Assembly: GCA_015058045.1 (NCBI GenBank)
Contig: SVDC01000042.1
Coordinates: forward strand, 1 to 34,362
Direction of reading: 5' to 3'
DNA from: Cellulosilyticum sp.
Lineage (GTDB): Bacteria; Bacillota; Clostridia; Lachnospirales; Cellulosilyticaceae
Length of the DNA: 34,362 nt
The first letter of the stretch is position 1. The number at the start of each line of letters is the position of its first letter. The notes under the pieces were generated by a model. That model did no database searches, had not been told where the DNA came from, and was given only the letters and a program-made list of their open reading frames with translations. Position numbers and translations under genes: made by a program. Shown in pieces: positions 25,617-34,189 of this stretch.

Positions 25617-26897
25617 TTATGCTCCTACATGACCTTCAAATTTTTTTAGATCCAAAGCATGATCTTGCTTGGCTACGATTGTTGTACATACCGCATCCCC
25701 CGTAATATTAACCACTGTACGTGTCATATCAAGAATACGGTCAATTCCCATAATAAGACCTATTCCTTCAATAGGAAGACCTACCGAGCTAAATACCATA
25801 GATAAAGTAATAAGTCCTACACCTGGAACACCTGCTGTACCAATTGAAGCAATGGTTGCTGTTGCAATAACAGTTAAGTAATCTGCTATGCTTAAGTCAA
25901 TTTGGAAAAGTTGTGCGACAAAAACTACTGCCACACCTTGCATAATAGCTGTTCCATCCATGTTAATGGTCGCACCTAATGGAATGGTAAACGAAGAAAT
26001 TTTTTTGGATACACCTATTTCTTTATCTAATGTTTCAATAGATAATGGAATGGTTGCATTAGATGTTGCAGTTGAAAATGCAAATCCCATAACAGGTAAA
26101 AACTTCTTTAAGAATTTAAGTGGATTTATACCTGTAAAACCTTTAAGCATCATCATATATACACCCAAACATTGAAGCGCTAATGCTAAAAAGACACAAA
26201 ACATATATTTGAGCATTGGTCTAAATCCATCAAATCCTATAGTTGCAAATGTTTTAGCAATTAAACAAAATACACCTATTGGCGCCACCTTCATAACAAG
26301 CATTGTCATATCCATCATAATATCATTACCTTGACTAATGATATTAGAAAACTGCCTTGCATCATCCCCTCTTTTAGCCAAAATAACCCCTATAATTAAA
26401 GCAAATACAATGACTTGGAGCATTTCCCCTTCTGCCAAAGACTGGAATGGATTAATCGGTATAATATTTAAAATCACATCGGCAACAGAACTCTTCTCAG
26501 CAATAGTGGTTTCTTGCGCCTTAATAGCAGACATATCCACGCCTATTCCAGGATTAATAAGATTTGCTACACCAAGTGCAATCGTAATAGCAAGTGCCGT
26601 AGTAGCCACATAGAATACCATTATTTTAAGTCCAACTGTCCCTAATTTCTTTGTATCTCCAATAGCCATTGCTCCACATACTAAAGAACAAAATACTAAA
26701 GGGACAACAAGCATACGCATGCCTCGTATAAAACCATTCCCTAAAATATTAAAAACACCATCTACTAAAAATCGATCCTTAAATGCACCACTCGGTACCA
26801 AATAATGTAGAACTAATCCTGCAATAATGCCTAATAAAAGGGCAATAAATATAGCAGTTGTCAGCCCTAATTTTTTTCTATTCTCTACTTTACTCAT
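25617..26897 (-). CDS. Dicarboxylate/amino acid:cation symporter (SLC1/DAACS family)
   Basis: A 426-residue transporter that moves acidic amino acids or dicarboxylates with sodium or protons. The family's signature elements are present: the Ser/Thr-rich hairpin tip (FAFSTATSNATIP), NMDGT at 312-316, and the substrate helix with Asp386, Asp390, Arg393 and Asn397 (positions matching GltPh Asp390, Asp394, Arg397, Asn401). The conserved Arg393 points to an acidic side chain. AGGAGG precedes the ATG. It follows the RmlD-like gene by only 15 nt, so the two are cotranscribed. Ends at a strong terminator. Confidence 0.93.
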   Translation of the reverse strand: MSKVENRKKLGLTTAIFIALLLGIIAGLVLHYLVPSGAFKDRFLVDGVFNILGNGFIRGMRMLVVPLVFCSLVCGAMAIGDTKKLGTVGLKIMVFYVATTALAITIALGVANLINPGIGVDMSAIKAQETTIAEKSSVADVILNIIPINPFQSLAEGEMLQVIVFALIIGVILAKRGDDARQFSNIISQGNDIMMDMTMLVMKVAPIGVFCLIAKTFATIGFDGFRPMLKYMFCVFLALALQCLGVYMMMLKGFTGINPLKFLKKFLPVMGFAFSTATSNATIPLSIETLDKEIGVSKKISSFTIPLGATINMDGTAIMQGVAVVFVAQLFQIDLSIADYLTVIATATIASIGTAGVPGVGLITLSMVFSSVGLPIEGIGLIMGIDRILDMTRTVVNITGDAVCTTIVAKQDHALDLKKFEGHVGA

Positions 26898-26912
26898 AGA
26901 TTTCCTCCTATT

Positions 26913-27764
26913 TTAATTTAATTCCTTAATATAATCTGCTAATGCTTCCTCCCAAGTTGGCATTTTATAATTTCCTAATAGACGTAGCATTAAATCATCT
27001 AATACAATATGTACTGGCCTTTGATTCATTAATTCATCTTCCTCTGTCAAAACAGCTTTAAGCTTTATATTAAGGCCTGTCTGCTTAATAATTTCCTCTG
27101 CAAATTCATATCTACTACATTGTCCTTCACAAACTGCATGATACAATCCATATTCAGAAGTGTTCATTAAATGAATCACAAACTTAGCAAGTTCTTTTGC
27201 ACTCGTTGGACAACCAAAAGCATCTTTAGCAACACAAATTGTATCTTTTGTATAAGATTGCGTAATAAAATCTTTAATAAAGTTTTCACCTTTTCCATAA
27301 ATCCATGTACTACGTATAATGAAATAACGTTCTGCAAATTCTTTAACGAATCGTTCTCCTGCTAATTTAGATTTTCCATAAATACTTTTTGGATTTTCTA
27401 TATCAAATTCATTATAAGGTTCATATTTTTCCCCACTAAATACATCATCTGTTGATAAGTGAACAAGTTTAGCCTCGATACGTCTAGAGGCAATACTAAC
27501 ATTTCTTGAACCGACTGCATTAATCTTATATGCTTTTTCTACATCCTCTTCACATTCCCTAATAGAGGTTAATCCCGCACAATTAATAATAATCTCTGGT
27601 CTATTCAGATCCGCAAATTGAACAACACGATTAATATCTGTGACATCTACATCATCTTTATCCGTGTTGAGTACCTCTATCTCTCGCCTATCTAAAAGTT
27701 CATTAATAGCTGTACCTAATTGTCCATTAGCGCCTATGATCCATATCCTTTTAATATTTTTCAT
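26913..27764 (-). CDS. RmlD-like NAD(P)-dependent sugar reductase
   Basis: A 283-residue short-chain dehydrogenase of the dTDP-4-dehydrorhamnose reductase (RmlD) type. The dinucleotide motif is GANGQLG near residue 10, and the catalytic pair is in YGKSK (Tyr and Lys four apart), with STDDVFSG before it. RmlD makes dTDP-rhamnose for surface sugars, but the other rhamnose genes are not here, and the family includes many related reductases. AGGAGG lies before the ATG. The symporter gene begins 15 nt after its stop. An operon with a transporter is unusual for RmlD and weakens a pure rhamnose assignment. Confidence 0.85.
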   Translation of the reverse strand: MKNIKRIWIIGANGQLGTAINELLDRREIEVLNTDKDDVDVTDINRVVQFADLNRPEIIINCAGLTSIRECEEDVEKAYKINAVGSRNVSIASRRIEAKLVHLSTDDVFSGEKYEPYNEFDIENPKSIYGKSKLAGERFVKEFAERYFIIRSTWIYGKGENFIKDFITQSYTKDTICVAKDAFGCPTSAKELAKFVIHLMNTSEYGLYHAVCEGQCSRYEFAEEIIKQTGLNIKLKAVLTEEDELMNQRPVHIVLDDLMLRLLGNYKMPTWEEALADYIKELN

Positions 27765-27939
27765 TTTTACCTCCTGGTTTATTTATCAGAATTTTCCTAA
27801 TAATATACTATATTTTTTCATCCATTTAAGCAAGTATTTATTAAATTTTTATTATATTTTGTGTCTCTAACCTTCTTTAGTTGTTATTATTTCTTTTTAT
27901 TTAAACTCTTTATATTTTTGTTTTTAGCAAAGAATATAA

Positions 27940-27988
27940 AAAAAAGAAAGATATTAGTTATTTAATATAACTAATATCTTTCTTTTTT
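27940..27988. terminator. Intrinsic terminator with 21-bp stem
   Basis: Perfect arms (27940-27960 and 27968-27988) with a 7-nt loop lie next to the stop of the Fic-like gene, with U-tracts both ways. Confidence 0.92.
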
Positions 27989-27990
27989 CA

Positions 27991-28524
27991 CTACTTCATG
28001 TTCTGAAACATCTCTACTTCATATCTTGCAATAAACGTAATCAAAGAATCAATATCTGGATGACTTGGATGTTGTGCAGCTCTAAGTAATTTTATATATT
28101 CTCCCTTTTGATTATCACTCATTCTAACCGGTTTAAGCCCAGCCTGTGATAAAAGAATATTAAGTACTAGAAAAGCAACTTCTTCATTTTTATCTTCAAA
28201 AGGATACAGCTCTAAAATCCTTTTATGACAAATTGTTGCATATTCAATAGGATGAAACATCTGTTTTGAAATCTGAAGCTGGCTTATAAAGTGTCCCATA
28301 AGACGTTCTAGTTCACTGGCTTCTGGCGGCATAATGCCAATAGGCTCTACTGTTAATGAGCCTGTTCGATACTTACCTGTTCCTCCAAGCACTTGATGCA
28401 TCTGTTTCAAACCTTCTTCAGTAAGCATTAATTTTTCATCTATTTCTAATGGGAATAACATCTGTTTTTCTTGAGTCATCTTTAATTCATCTACTAATTT
28501 AAAGCATTCTTGTCTTGTCATCAT
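27991..28524 (-). CDS. Fic-fold protein with a degenerate catalytic motif
   Basis: A 177-residue protein that fits the Fic domain. GKYRTGSLTVEPIGIMPPEA (50-69) matches the family's strand-and-PP segment, then a helix (LERLMGHFISQLQ), then ATICHKRILEL before the active loop. The canonical HPFxDGNGR loop reads YPFEDKNEE (107-115): the catalytic His is Tyr, and both Gly and the Arg that bind phosphate are replaced. AMP transfer to a protein is therefore unlikely. ATG-ATG starts with GAGG upstream; the second ATG at 28521 has better spacing. It is single and flanked by terminators. No antitoxin gene is next to it. Confidence 0.75.
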   Translation of the reverse strand: MMTRQECFKLVDELKMTQEKQMLFPLEIDEKLMLTEEGLKQMHQVLGGTGKYRTGSLTVEPIGIMPPEASELERLMGHFISQLQISKQMFHPIEYATICHKRILELYPFEDKNEEVAFLVLNILLSQAGLKPVRMSDNQKGEYIKLLRAAQHPSHPDIDSLITFIARYEVEMFQNMK

Positions 28525-28663
28525 AACCTCTTTTCCTAAATCATAATATTTTTCTTATTGTAGCATTGATTATTTTTTGCGTATAGCCCTTTTATCTTAG
28601 CCACTTTATCTTTATTTTTTCACTTAAGAACCTAAATCATTTACTTTACAAAAATTTTTATCA

Positions 28664-28702
28664 AAAAAGGTTCAAGCTTGAATAACTAGCCTGAACCTTT
28701 TT
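28664..28702 (-). terminator. Intrinsic terminator of serS
   Basis: A 15-bp stem (28664-28678 with 28688-28702) with one wobble, then a U-tract, just past the serS stop. Confidence 0.88.
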
Positions 28703-28728
28703 GGTACATTTCAATAATAAATAATCCA

Positions 28729-30009
28729 CTATTTAATAATTTCTTTACCACCCATATATGGTCTAAGTGCTTCTGGAATATTAACTGTACCATCTGCATT
28801 TAAGTTATTTTCTAAGAAAGCAATAAGCATTCTTGGTGGTGCTACTACTGTGTTATTTAATGTGTGTGCAAAGTATTTTTGCCCATCTTGTCCATTTACA
28901 CGGATTTTAAGACGGCGTGCTTGTGCATCACCTAAGTTAGAACAGCTTCCTACTTCGAAGTATTTTTGTTGTCTTGGAGACCAAGCTTCTACGTCAATAG
29001 ATTTTACTTTAAGATCTGCAAGGTCACCTGAACAACATTCAAGTGTTCTTACAGGAATATCTAATGAACGGAATAAGTCTACTGTGTTTTGCCATAATTT
29101 TTCAAACCACATTGGACTTTCTTCTGGTTTACATACAACAATCATTTCTTGTTTTTCAAATTGGTGAATACGGTATACACCTCTTTCTTCAATACCGTGT
29201 GCACCTTTTTCTTTTCTAAAGCATGGAGAGTAACTTGTAAGTGTATGTGGCAGAGAATCTTCTGGAAGGATTGTATCAATGAATTTACCAATCATAGAAT
29301 GTTCACTTGTACCGATAAGGTATAAGTCTTCTCCTTCGATTTTGTACATCATTGCTTCCATTTCATCAAAGCTCATTACACCAGTAACAACGTTGCTACG
29401 AATCATATATGGAGGAATACAGTATGTGAATCCTCTATCAATCATGAAATCTCTAGCATAAGAAATCACTGCTGAGTGAAGTCTTGCAATATCTCCCATT
29501 AGATAGTAGAAACCATTACCAGCTACTTTTCTTGCACTATCAAGGTCAAGACCATTGAATCTCTCCATGATTTCTGCATGATATGGAATATCAAAATCTG
29601 GTACAACTGGTTCACCATATTTTTGAACTTCTACGTTTTCACTATCATCTTTACCAATTGGCACAGATGGATCAATGATATTTGGAATAGTCATCATGAT
29701 TTTTTTGATTTTTTCTTCAAGCTCAGCTTCTTTTGCTGATAATTCTTCAAGGCGAGCTGATTCAGCAGTAACTTGTTTTTTTACTTCTTCTGCTTCTTCT
29801 TTCTTTCCTTGAGCCATAAGTGCACCAATTTGTTTAGAAATTCTGTTACGGTCAGCTCTTAATTTTTCAGCTTCTTGTTTTACATTTCTATTTTCAACAT
29901 CAAGTGCAATGACTTCGTCTACTAATGGAAGTTTTCTGTCTTGGAATTTGTTTTTAATGTTTTGTTTTACAATTTCCGGATTTTCTCTAACAAATTTAAT
30001 GTCTAACAT
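28729..30009 (-). CDS. serS: Seryl-tRNA synthetase
   Basis: A 426-residue class II synthetase that charges tRNA-Ser. A helical coiled-coil arm (about 30-105) precedes the catalytic core. Motif 2 reads FRKEKGAHGIEERG, with Arg265 and Glu267, and Glu288 follows in HQFEKQE. Motif 3 ends VVAPPRMLIAFLEN with Arg393. The usual TAEVP, EAGxxGxDTRG and NGSGLAVGR wording is replaced by TSEHS, EKGAHGIEERG and NNTVVAPPR, so this is a divergent branch, though the catalytic residues are kept. AGGAGG precedes the ATG. Expression is controlled by a T-box leader. Confidence 0.93.
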   Translation of the reverse strand: MLDIKFVRENPEIVKQNIKNKFQDRKLPLVDEVIALDVENRNVKQEAEKLRADRNRISKQIGALMAQGKKEEAEEVKKQVTAESARLEELSAKEAELEEKIKKIMMTIPNIIDPSVPIGKDDSENVEVQKYGEPVVPDFDIPYHAEIMERFNGLDLDSARKVAGNGFYYLMGDIARLHSAVISYARDFMIDRGFTYCIPPYMIRSNVVTGVMSFDEMEAMMYKIEGEDLYLIGTSEHSMIGKFIDTILPEDSLPHTLTSYSPCFRKEKGAHGIEERGVYRIHQFEKQEMIVVCKPEESPMWFEKLWQNTVDLFRSLDIPVRTLECCSGDLADLKVKSIDVEAWSPRQQKYFEVGSCSNLGDAQARRLKIRVNGQDGQKYFAHTLNNTVVAPPRMLIAFLENNLNADGTVNIPEALRPYMGGKEIIK

Positions 30010-30101
30010 ATTTTCCTCCTAATTTTTACCTTACACTCTATTTGTAAGCGTTGTTAAGTTACAAAAAAAGATATACTAATGGGTAGGCTAGACAAAATAA
30101 A

Positions 30102-30383
30102 AAATCCTCCCGCCCCATATCATATATGGGACGAAAGGATTCCGTGTTGCCACCCAAATTGCCAATTCAAATTATATCTATCCTATCATTTAGTTAGATT
30201 ATCTGATATTGACCACTTTATTAAGTATGATAAAGGGTACCAACCTTTCGATTCATCACCGACAGCTCCAAAAGTGGAAAGATTTAACCTTTCACCGATT
30301 CTCACCAACCATCGGCTCTCTGAAGAAATTTATAAATCGTAGCTTTTGTCTAACGCCTATTTTTCCGTATCATTTTTTGCATT
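30102..30383 (-). promoter_or_regulatory. T-box leader of serS
   Basis: The minus-strand leader has the T-box sequence GGGTGGCAACACGG (within 30141-30160), followed by a terminator hairpin (30102-30141, AATCC...GGATT) and a U-tract. Stem I features are present: AGAGAG (K-turn side) and GGTTGGTGAGAATCGG (distal loop). A serine codon candidate is UCC at 30276-30278, next to ACTTTTGGAGC; UCU at 30280-30282 is the alternative. Uncharged tRNA-Ser would stabilise the antiterminator and turn on serS. Confidence 0.9.
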
Positions 30384-30389
30384 TTCTTT

Positions 30390-30418
30390 ATTATATTTCC
30401 TTTTTCGAGGAAATGCAA
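30390..30418 (-). promoter_or_regulatory. Sigma-A promoter of the T-box/serS transcript
   Basis: Minus strand TTGCAT (30413-30418), 17-nt spacer, then a perfect TATAAT (30390-30395). The predicted start lies just before the T-box leader. Confidence 0.8.
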
Positions 30419-30435
30419 GCCTTATGTTTCATTCA

Positions 30436-31092
30436 CTAAACTGTAGTCGTCTTTAAAAAATCCCTTACCATAATTAAAGATTCTAACTTTTGATGTAGCA
30501 TGCCTTCAATCTCTTTAGTAGGTGCTACAATGTCAGGTACCATAATTGGCTTCATCCCTGCATTAAAAGCTGCACGAATACCATTTAATGAATCTTCTAT
30601 GGCGATGGTTTCTTTTGGATTAACGCCTAACTGCTGACAAGCTATCAAATAAATTTCAGGATTTGGCTTACTTTCTTTTACCATATCCCCTCCTACAATC
30701 ACCTGAAAATAATGTTCAATCCCTGCATGTTTCAAATGTGCTTTGACCATTTCAAGCTTTGTTGAAGAAGCAAGTCCAATTTTATAACCCTCTTCCTTTA
30801 AATACGATAACAGCTCATGAACACCTGGCTTCATCGGCATACCATATTGCTCTATATGTTTTATGAAATTTGCCTTAGCTTTTCTATGATAGTACTCCAC
30901 GTCAAAATCCTCTCCATAATGAGCCTTTATAATTTCATGTGTCTTCTTCTCATTAGTACCTGTACATTCTTTTAATACAGGTACTATATTCTCAATCTGT
31001 GCTTCCTCTGCTAACTGAGTCCAACACTGAATATATAAATTTTCTGTATCAAATAATATGCCATCCATATCAAATACAACTGCTTTTTCCAA
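30436..31092 (-). CDS. HAD-superfamily hydrolase, beta-phosphoglucomutase-like
   Basis: A 218-residue HAD enzyme. Motif I is FDMDG (nucleophile and acid Asp8/Asp10), with a helical cap (about 17-85). Motif II is SSTK near 109-112, motif III is the Lys in KPNPEIY, and motif IV is IEDSLNG. The KPNPEIYL and EDSLNGIRAA wording is close to the beta-phosphoglucomutase/PGMB-like sugar phosphatase group; substrate is not fixed by the sequence. The start is a TTG at 31092, with a strong GGGAGG 8 nt upstream; there is no ATG near the motif. It ends 18 bases before the serS promoter. Confidence 0.87.
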   Translation of the reverse strand: MEKAVVFDMDGILFDTENLYIQCWTQLAEEAQIENIVPVLKECTGTNEKKTHEIIKAHYGEDFDVEYYHRKAKANFIKHIEQYGMPMKPGVHELLSYLKEEGYKIGLASSTKLEMVKAHLKHAGIEHYFQVIVGGDMVKESKPNPEIYLIACQQLGVNPKETIAIEDSLNGIRAAFNAGMKPIMVPDIVAPTKEIEGMLHQKLESLIMVRDFLKTTTV

Positions 31093-31294
31093 ATCCTATA
31101 CCTCCCAGTTTTGCTCTTTATATGCTATGATTCGTTAACTGATCCATATAGCCATCGTTCTACCTATTTTCTTCAATTACGTCTATATAGATTTTAGTAT
31201 ACCATACTTCTATACCTAGCACATTGATTAATCATTTCTTCCCTTGATTTTCTCTATAGAAAGCTTATTTAATGATATTAATTTTCAAAATATA

Positions 31295-31322
31295 TTGTCT
31301 TTTATTTTTTTAGTTTTATAAT
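31295..31322 (+). promoter_or_regulatory. Predicted promoter of the alpha/beta hydrolase gene
   Basis: TTGTCT (31295-31300), 16-nt spacer, then a perfect TATAAT (31317-31322), 50 nt before the start codon at 31373. Confidence 0.55.
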
Positions 31323-31372
31323 ATGATTTATAAAGCATCGTTTATTTACATAATGATAAAGGGGGGATTACG

Positions 31373-32245
31373 ATGAATAACCTAACTTTCGAAGATTTTA
31401 TCTATAAATATCCTGAAAAAACACTTAAACTTAGTAATGGCTTATTTAAGTTTAGATACGCCCAACATTCTACTTCTCAAGCTACAGTTATTCTATTGGC
31501 TGGGGGTATAGGTATTGGTGATAGTTTTTACCGCCACTTTGAAGCACTAGCTCAACATTTTTCAGTTGTGACTTTTAACTATCCTAAAGATTTCCGTACC
31601 AACCAACAACTCGCACAGGCTATTGCCTTACTTATTCGTAAACTAAACTTAAAAAATGTTTATCTTATTGGTCAATCTTACGGTGGTTTCATTTCACAAA
31701 TTATTGCCAAACATTATCCTAAACTGATTAAAGGGATGGTTTTATCTAATACAGGTACTCTAACCTCTTGTTTAGATTTTGAAGGCTTTGAAAATCTTTA
31801 TAACATGCTCAAAAAGTCAGAACGCTATATTCGGTATGATCGCTATCTGCCTCTACCCCTTTTGAAACCAATCCTTAAAGCAGGTATTAAGAAAAAATGT
31901 AAAGATGTCTCTCCCGAACGTCAAGTAGAACTTGCTCACTTTGCAGATATCACTTTTAAACAAATCACCAATGCTCATTTACTTCTTATGGATACGCTTC
32001 TTGCTGATCTCAAAAATGAATGGAATCTAACAAAAGAAGATTTTGCTTCTTATGACAATGAAGTTCTCCTTCTTTTATCTGCAGATGATCATACCTTTGC
32101 TCCAAGTGTAACCTCTGCCTTGGTTCAAATGATGCCTAATCCTACTGTAAATACTTCTATTCCTGGAGGACATTTAGCCCCTTTATTTGCATTTGATACC
32201 TATATCGATACTATTGTTACCTTTATTAATGAACGTAATCCATAA
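31373..32245 (+). CDS. Alpha/beta hydrolase family protein
   Basis: A 290-residue cytosolic hydrolase. Its nucleophile elbow is GQSYGG with Ser102, the acid is probably Asp238 or Asp239 in LLSADDHTF, and the base is His267 in IPGGHLAP. An AGGIGIGD loop near 43-50 fits the oxyanion region. The substrate is not identifiable; the family includes esterases, lactonases and peptidases. A GGGGGG ribosome site and a nearby promoter sit upstream. It is one of the few plus-strand genes, divergent from the HAD gene and convergent with the U32-like pair. Confidence 0.88.
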   Translation: MNNLTFEDFIYKYPEKTLKLSNGLFKFRYAQHSTSQATVILLAGGIGIGDSFYRHFEALAQHFSVVTFNYPKDFRTNQQLAQAIALLIRKLNLKNVYLIGQSYGGFISQIIAKHYPKLIKGMVLSNTGTLTSCLDFEGFENLYNMLKKSERYIRYDRYLPLPLLKPILKAGIKKKCKDVSPERQVELAHFADITFKQITNAHLLLMDTLLADLKNEWNLTKEDFASYDNEVLLLLSADDHTFAPSVTSALVQMMPNPTVNTSIPGGHLAPLFAFDTYIDTIVTFINERNP

Positions 32246-32329
32246 ACTTTTAAACCATCTTATTTACATCATTTATAGGTTCATATATACACTCTACACG
32301 TTGATAAACAGAAGTTTTTTCTATAAAAG

Positions 32330-32372
32330 AAGGAATATAAGACGCCTCTTTATTATAGTACTTATATTCCTT
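32330..32372. terminator. Terminator between convergent genes
   Basis: Arms 32330-32341 (AAGGAATATAAG) and 32361-32372 form a 12-bp stem with a 19-nt loop. T-rich and A-rich flanks serve both the hydrolase and the U32-like gene. Confidence 0.7.
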
Positions 32373-32393
32373 TTCTCTCTATTTCTTATCTTA

Positions 32394-33350
32394 TCAGAAA
32401 CGAATTTCTGGATAATAGCATGATAATCCCATCTTACACATGGTTTCATGCCCATTTGGAAAAATCATACGTTCTAAATATTCCTCTTCTGTTTCACAAG
32501 ATCTAGCAATCTCTACATTTTTCCTAATTAATCTAATATCCTCACAAATATTTCGCCATTCATCTGAACGTCCTACAATTTTTCCTGCTGTAATTCCTAG
32601 CTTTACAAAACGATAAATAGAACATATACCACATGTCATATTATGAAAGTTTTGGGTATACACAATATCATTAAGTTCTACCTCATGTTTTTCTTTAAAT
32701 CCTTTGCCTTTAACACCTAGGTCTCTTCCTGCATTTCCAACACAGGCACAGATAGAAGTTTTTTCAAGACGATGAAACCCTAAGCAGTTACTATCTGAAA
32801 AACGACAGCCATTACGCATCATAAAGATTTCATATTCTACATTAGGTTGCTTCTTTACAATCTCCTCTATTTCCTTGATGGATAAGTCCCTTGGTAAAAT
32901 CACTCTCTTAGCCCCTAAATCACAATAAAACTTTGTGAGATCAGAATTATAAATGCCTGCAATGGTGCTAATCACAGCAGAAAGTCCTACTTTTTTTGCA
33001 ACTTCCACTAACTCCGCACAAGAAACAATAACACCATCTAATGGTGTTTCTTTAAGACGCTGCATATACCCTTCCACGTAAGCTAATTGCTCCTGATTAT
33101 ATATACTGGAATTAAATGTGACATAAACTTGTACGTCTCTTTGTTTAACCTGCCTGATGATTTCTAGAACTTCTTCAAAGTTATAAGGGTTTGCATCCTT
33201 CTTAAAACCAGTTAATCGGTTAATATCTGCATACTCTCCAAACTTTTCCCACCATGCTTCATCATAAAAACCAATATAAAATTCCCTTGCACCTGCCTCG
33301 ATATAATCATCAATATGGTCTATATTATTTAAAGGAACTAATACATTCAT
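32394..33350 (-). CDS. U32 peptidase-like protein, Cys-rich
   Basis: A 318-residue protein of the U32 peptidase-like family. N-terminal MNVLVPLNNIDHIDDYIEAG and GAREFYIGF match the family's first strands. It has a cysteine-rich segment: Cys182 and Cys189 in NGCRFSDSNC, Cys201/203 in CAC, Cys240/243 in MTCGIC, and further C-terminal Cys. Characterised U32 proteins act in tRNA/rRNA hydroxylation and quinone biosynthesis, some through an iron-sulfur cluster. The start at 33350 has GGGAGG upstream. Its ATG overlaps the TGA of the preceding gene (ATGA). The role is unknown. Confidence 0.78.
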   Translation of the reverse strand: MNVLVPLNNIDHIDDYIEAGAREFYIGFYDEAWWEKFGEYADINRLTGFKKDANPYNFEEVLEIIRQVKQRDVQVYVTFNSSIYNQEQLAYVEGYMQRLKETPLDGVIVSCAELVEVAKKVGLSAVISTIAGIYNSDLTKFYCDLGAKRVILPRDLSIKEIEEIVKKQPNVEYEIFMMRNGCRFSDSNCLGFHRLEKTSICACVGNAGRDLGVKGKGFKEKHEVELNDIVYTQNFHNMTCGICSIYRFVKLGITAGKIVGRSDEWRNICEDIRLIRKNVEIARSCETEEEYLERMIFPNGHETMCKMGLSCYYPEIRF

Positions 33351-34189
33351 GCTTCTACCTCCCAATCAAGTGGAGTATAAATCTCCCTAATTTCCTCCAC
33401 ACCTGTAATCTCTGGATCTTGATTTTTAAAATAAATAGCACGTCCTATACGCATCCAATCCCTATCATCTTCTATAAAGTATTTCATGCGATGCTTATAG
33501 CATTCACTGCCACAAGGCTCATTAGGTCTAAACTTCTTTTCTACAGGCTTTGAAATACCACTTACCTGACAAATTTGTCCAACCGTTATATATGCATAAG
33601 GCGCATATATAGCTAATATAACGCCTTCAGGTTTTTCACTAAAATCTATTCTTCTATGGGTAGGATCAAACTCTATGCCTTTGACTTTATAGCATTTAAT
33701 CATCTCTCTTAAAAAGTTAGTAAATCCTCTAGGTTTAAGTGTTTGATTAAAATACTCCTTATAACGCGGCTCCCTATAGTCCTTCATAAACAGCCTCCCC
33801 ATATTAATGCCAATGTCCATATAGTGTGTTCTTACATAAAGTAGCATGCCATAGTCATTTACAGTCACTTCATCAATCTCTGTCTTAAATTCTGTTAATA
33901 ACTTAGCTAGTTGATCTTTTCCCTCTTGTAAGTGCTTTTCTGTAAAAATAGGTAATACAAGGGTTACCTTTATGTTTTTTACTCTACAGACCTCCATTAA
34001 TTCACTAAGGCGTTTCATAGATAAATGCAAAAAATATTGCCCACAAAAAGCACTACCGATATAGAGTCGCTCACATCTACTATAGCCCGCTCTTTGAGTA
34101 ATATTTTCTATAATAGACTCAAAATGAGGTGTGCTTTCATAGATATGCTCCATAACATCACACAAACTAATACATTCCATCTTTTTCAT
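33347..34189 (-). CDS. U32-related partner protein (280 aa)
   Basis: A 280-residue soluble protein that appears related to the U32 family but more divergent. It has alternating strand-helix units (RLYIGSAFCG, IKVTLVLPIF, DEVTVNDYGMLLYV), consistent with a TIM-barrel-like fold. NDYGMLLY resembles the U32 segment where a loop precedes a helix. Near the C-terminus, NEPCGSECYKHRMKYF gives two close Cys that could bind metal. It is the first gene of a coupled pair: its TGA overlaps the next ATG. The ribosome site is poor, and the upstream 170 bases show no clear promoter. Confidence 0.65.
   Translation of the reverse strand: MKKMECISLCDVMEHIYESTPHFESIIENITQRAGYSRCERLYIGSAFCGQYFLHLSMKRLSELMEVCRVKNIKVTLVLPIFTEKHLQEGKDQLAKLLTEFKTEIDEVTVNDYGMLLYVRTHYMDIGINMGRLFMKDYREPRYKEYFNQTLKPRGFTNFLREMIKCYKVKGIEFDPTHRRIDFSEKPEGVILAIYAPYAYITVGQICQVSGISKPVEKKFRPNEPCGSECYKHRMKYFIEDDRDWMRIGRAIYFKNQDPEITGVEEIREIYTPLDWEVEA

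Noticed and set aside
30079..30342. Open reading frame on the plus strand through the serS leader
   Set aside because: It overlaps the T-box leader and terminator, has no ribosome site, and its protein has no family features.
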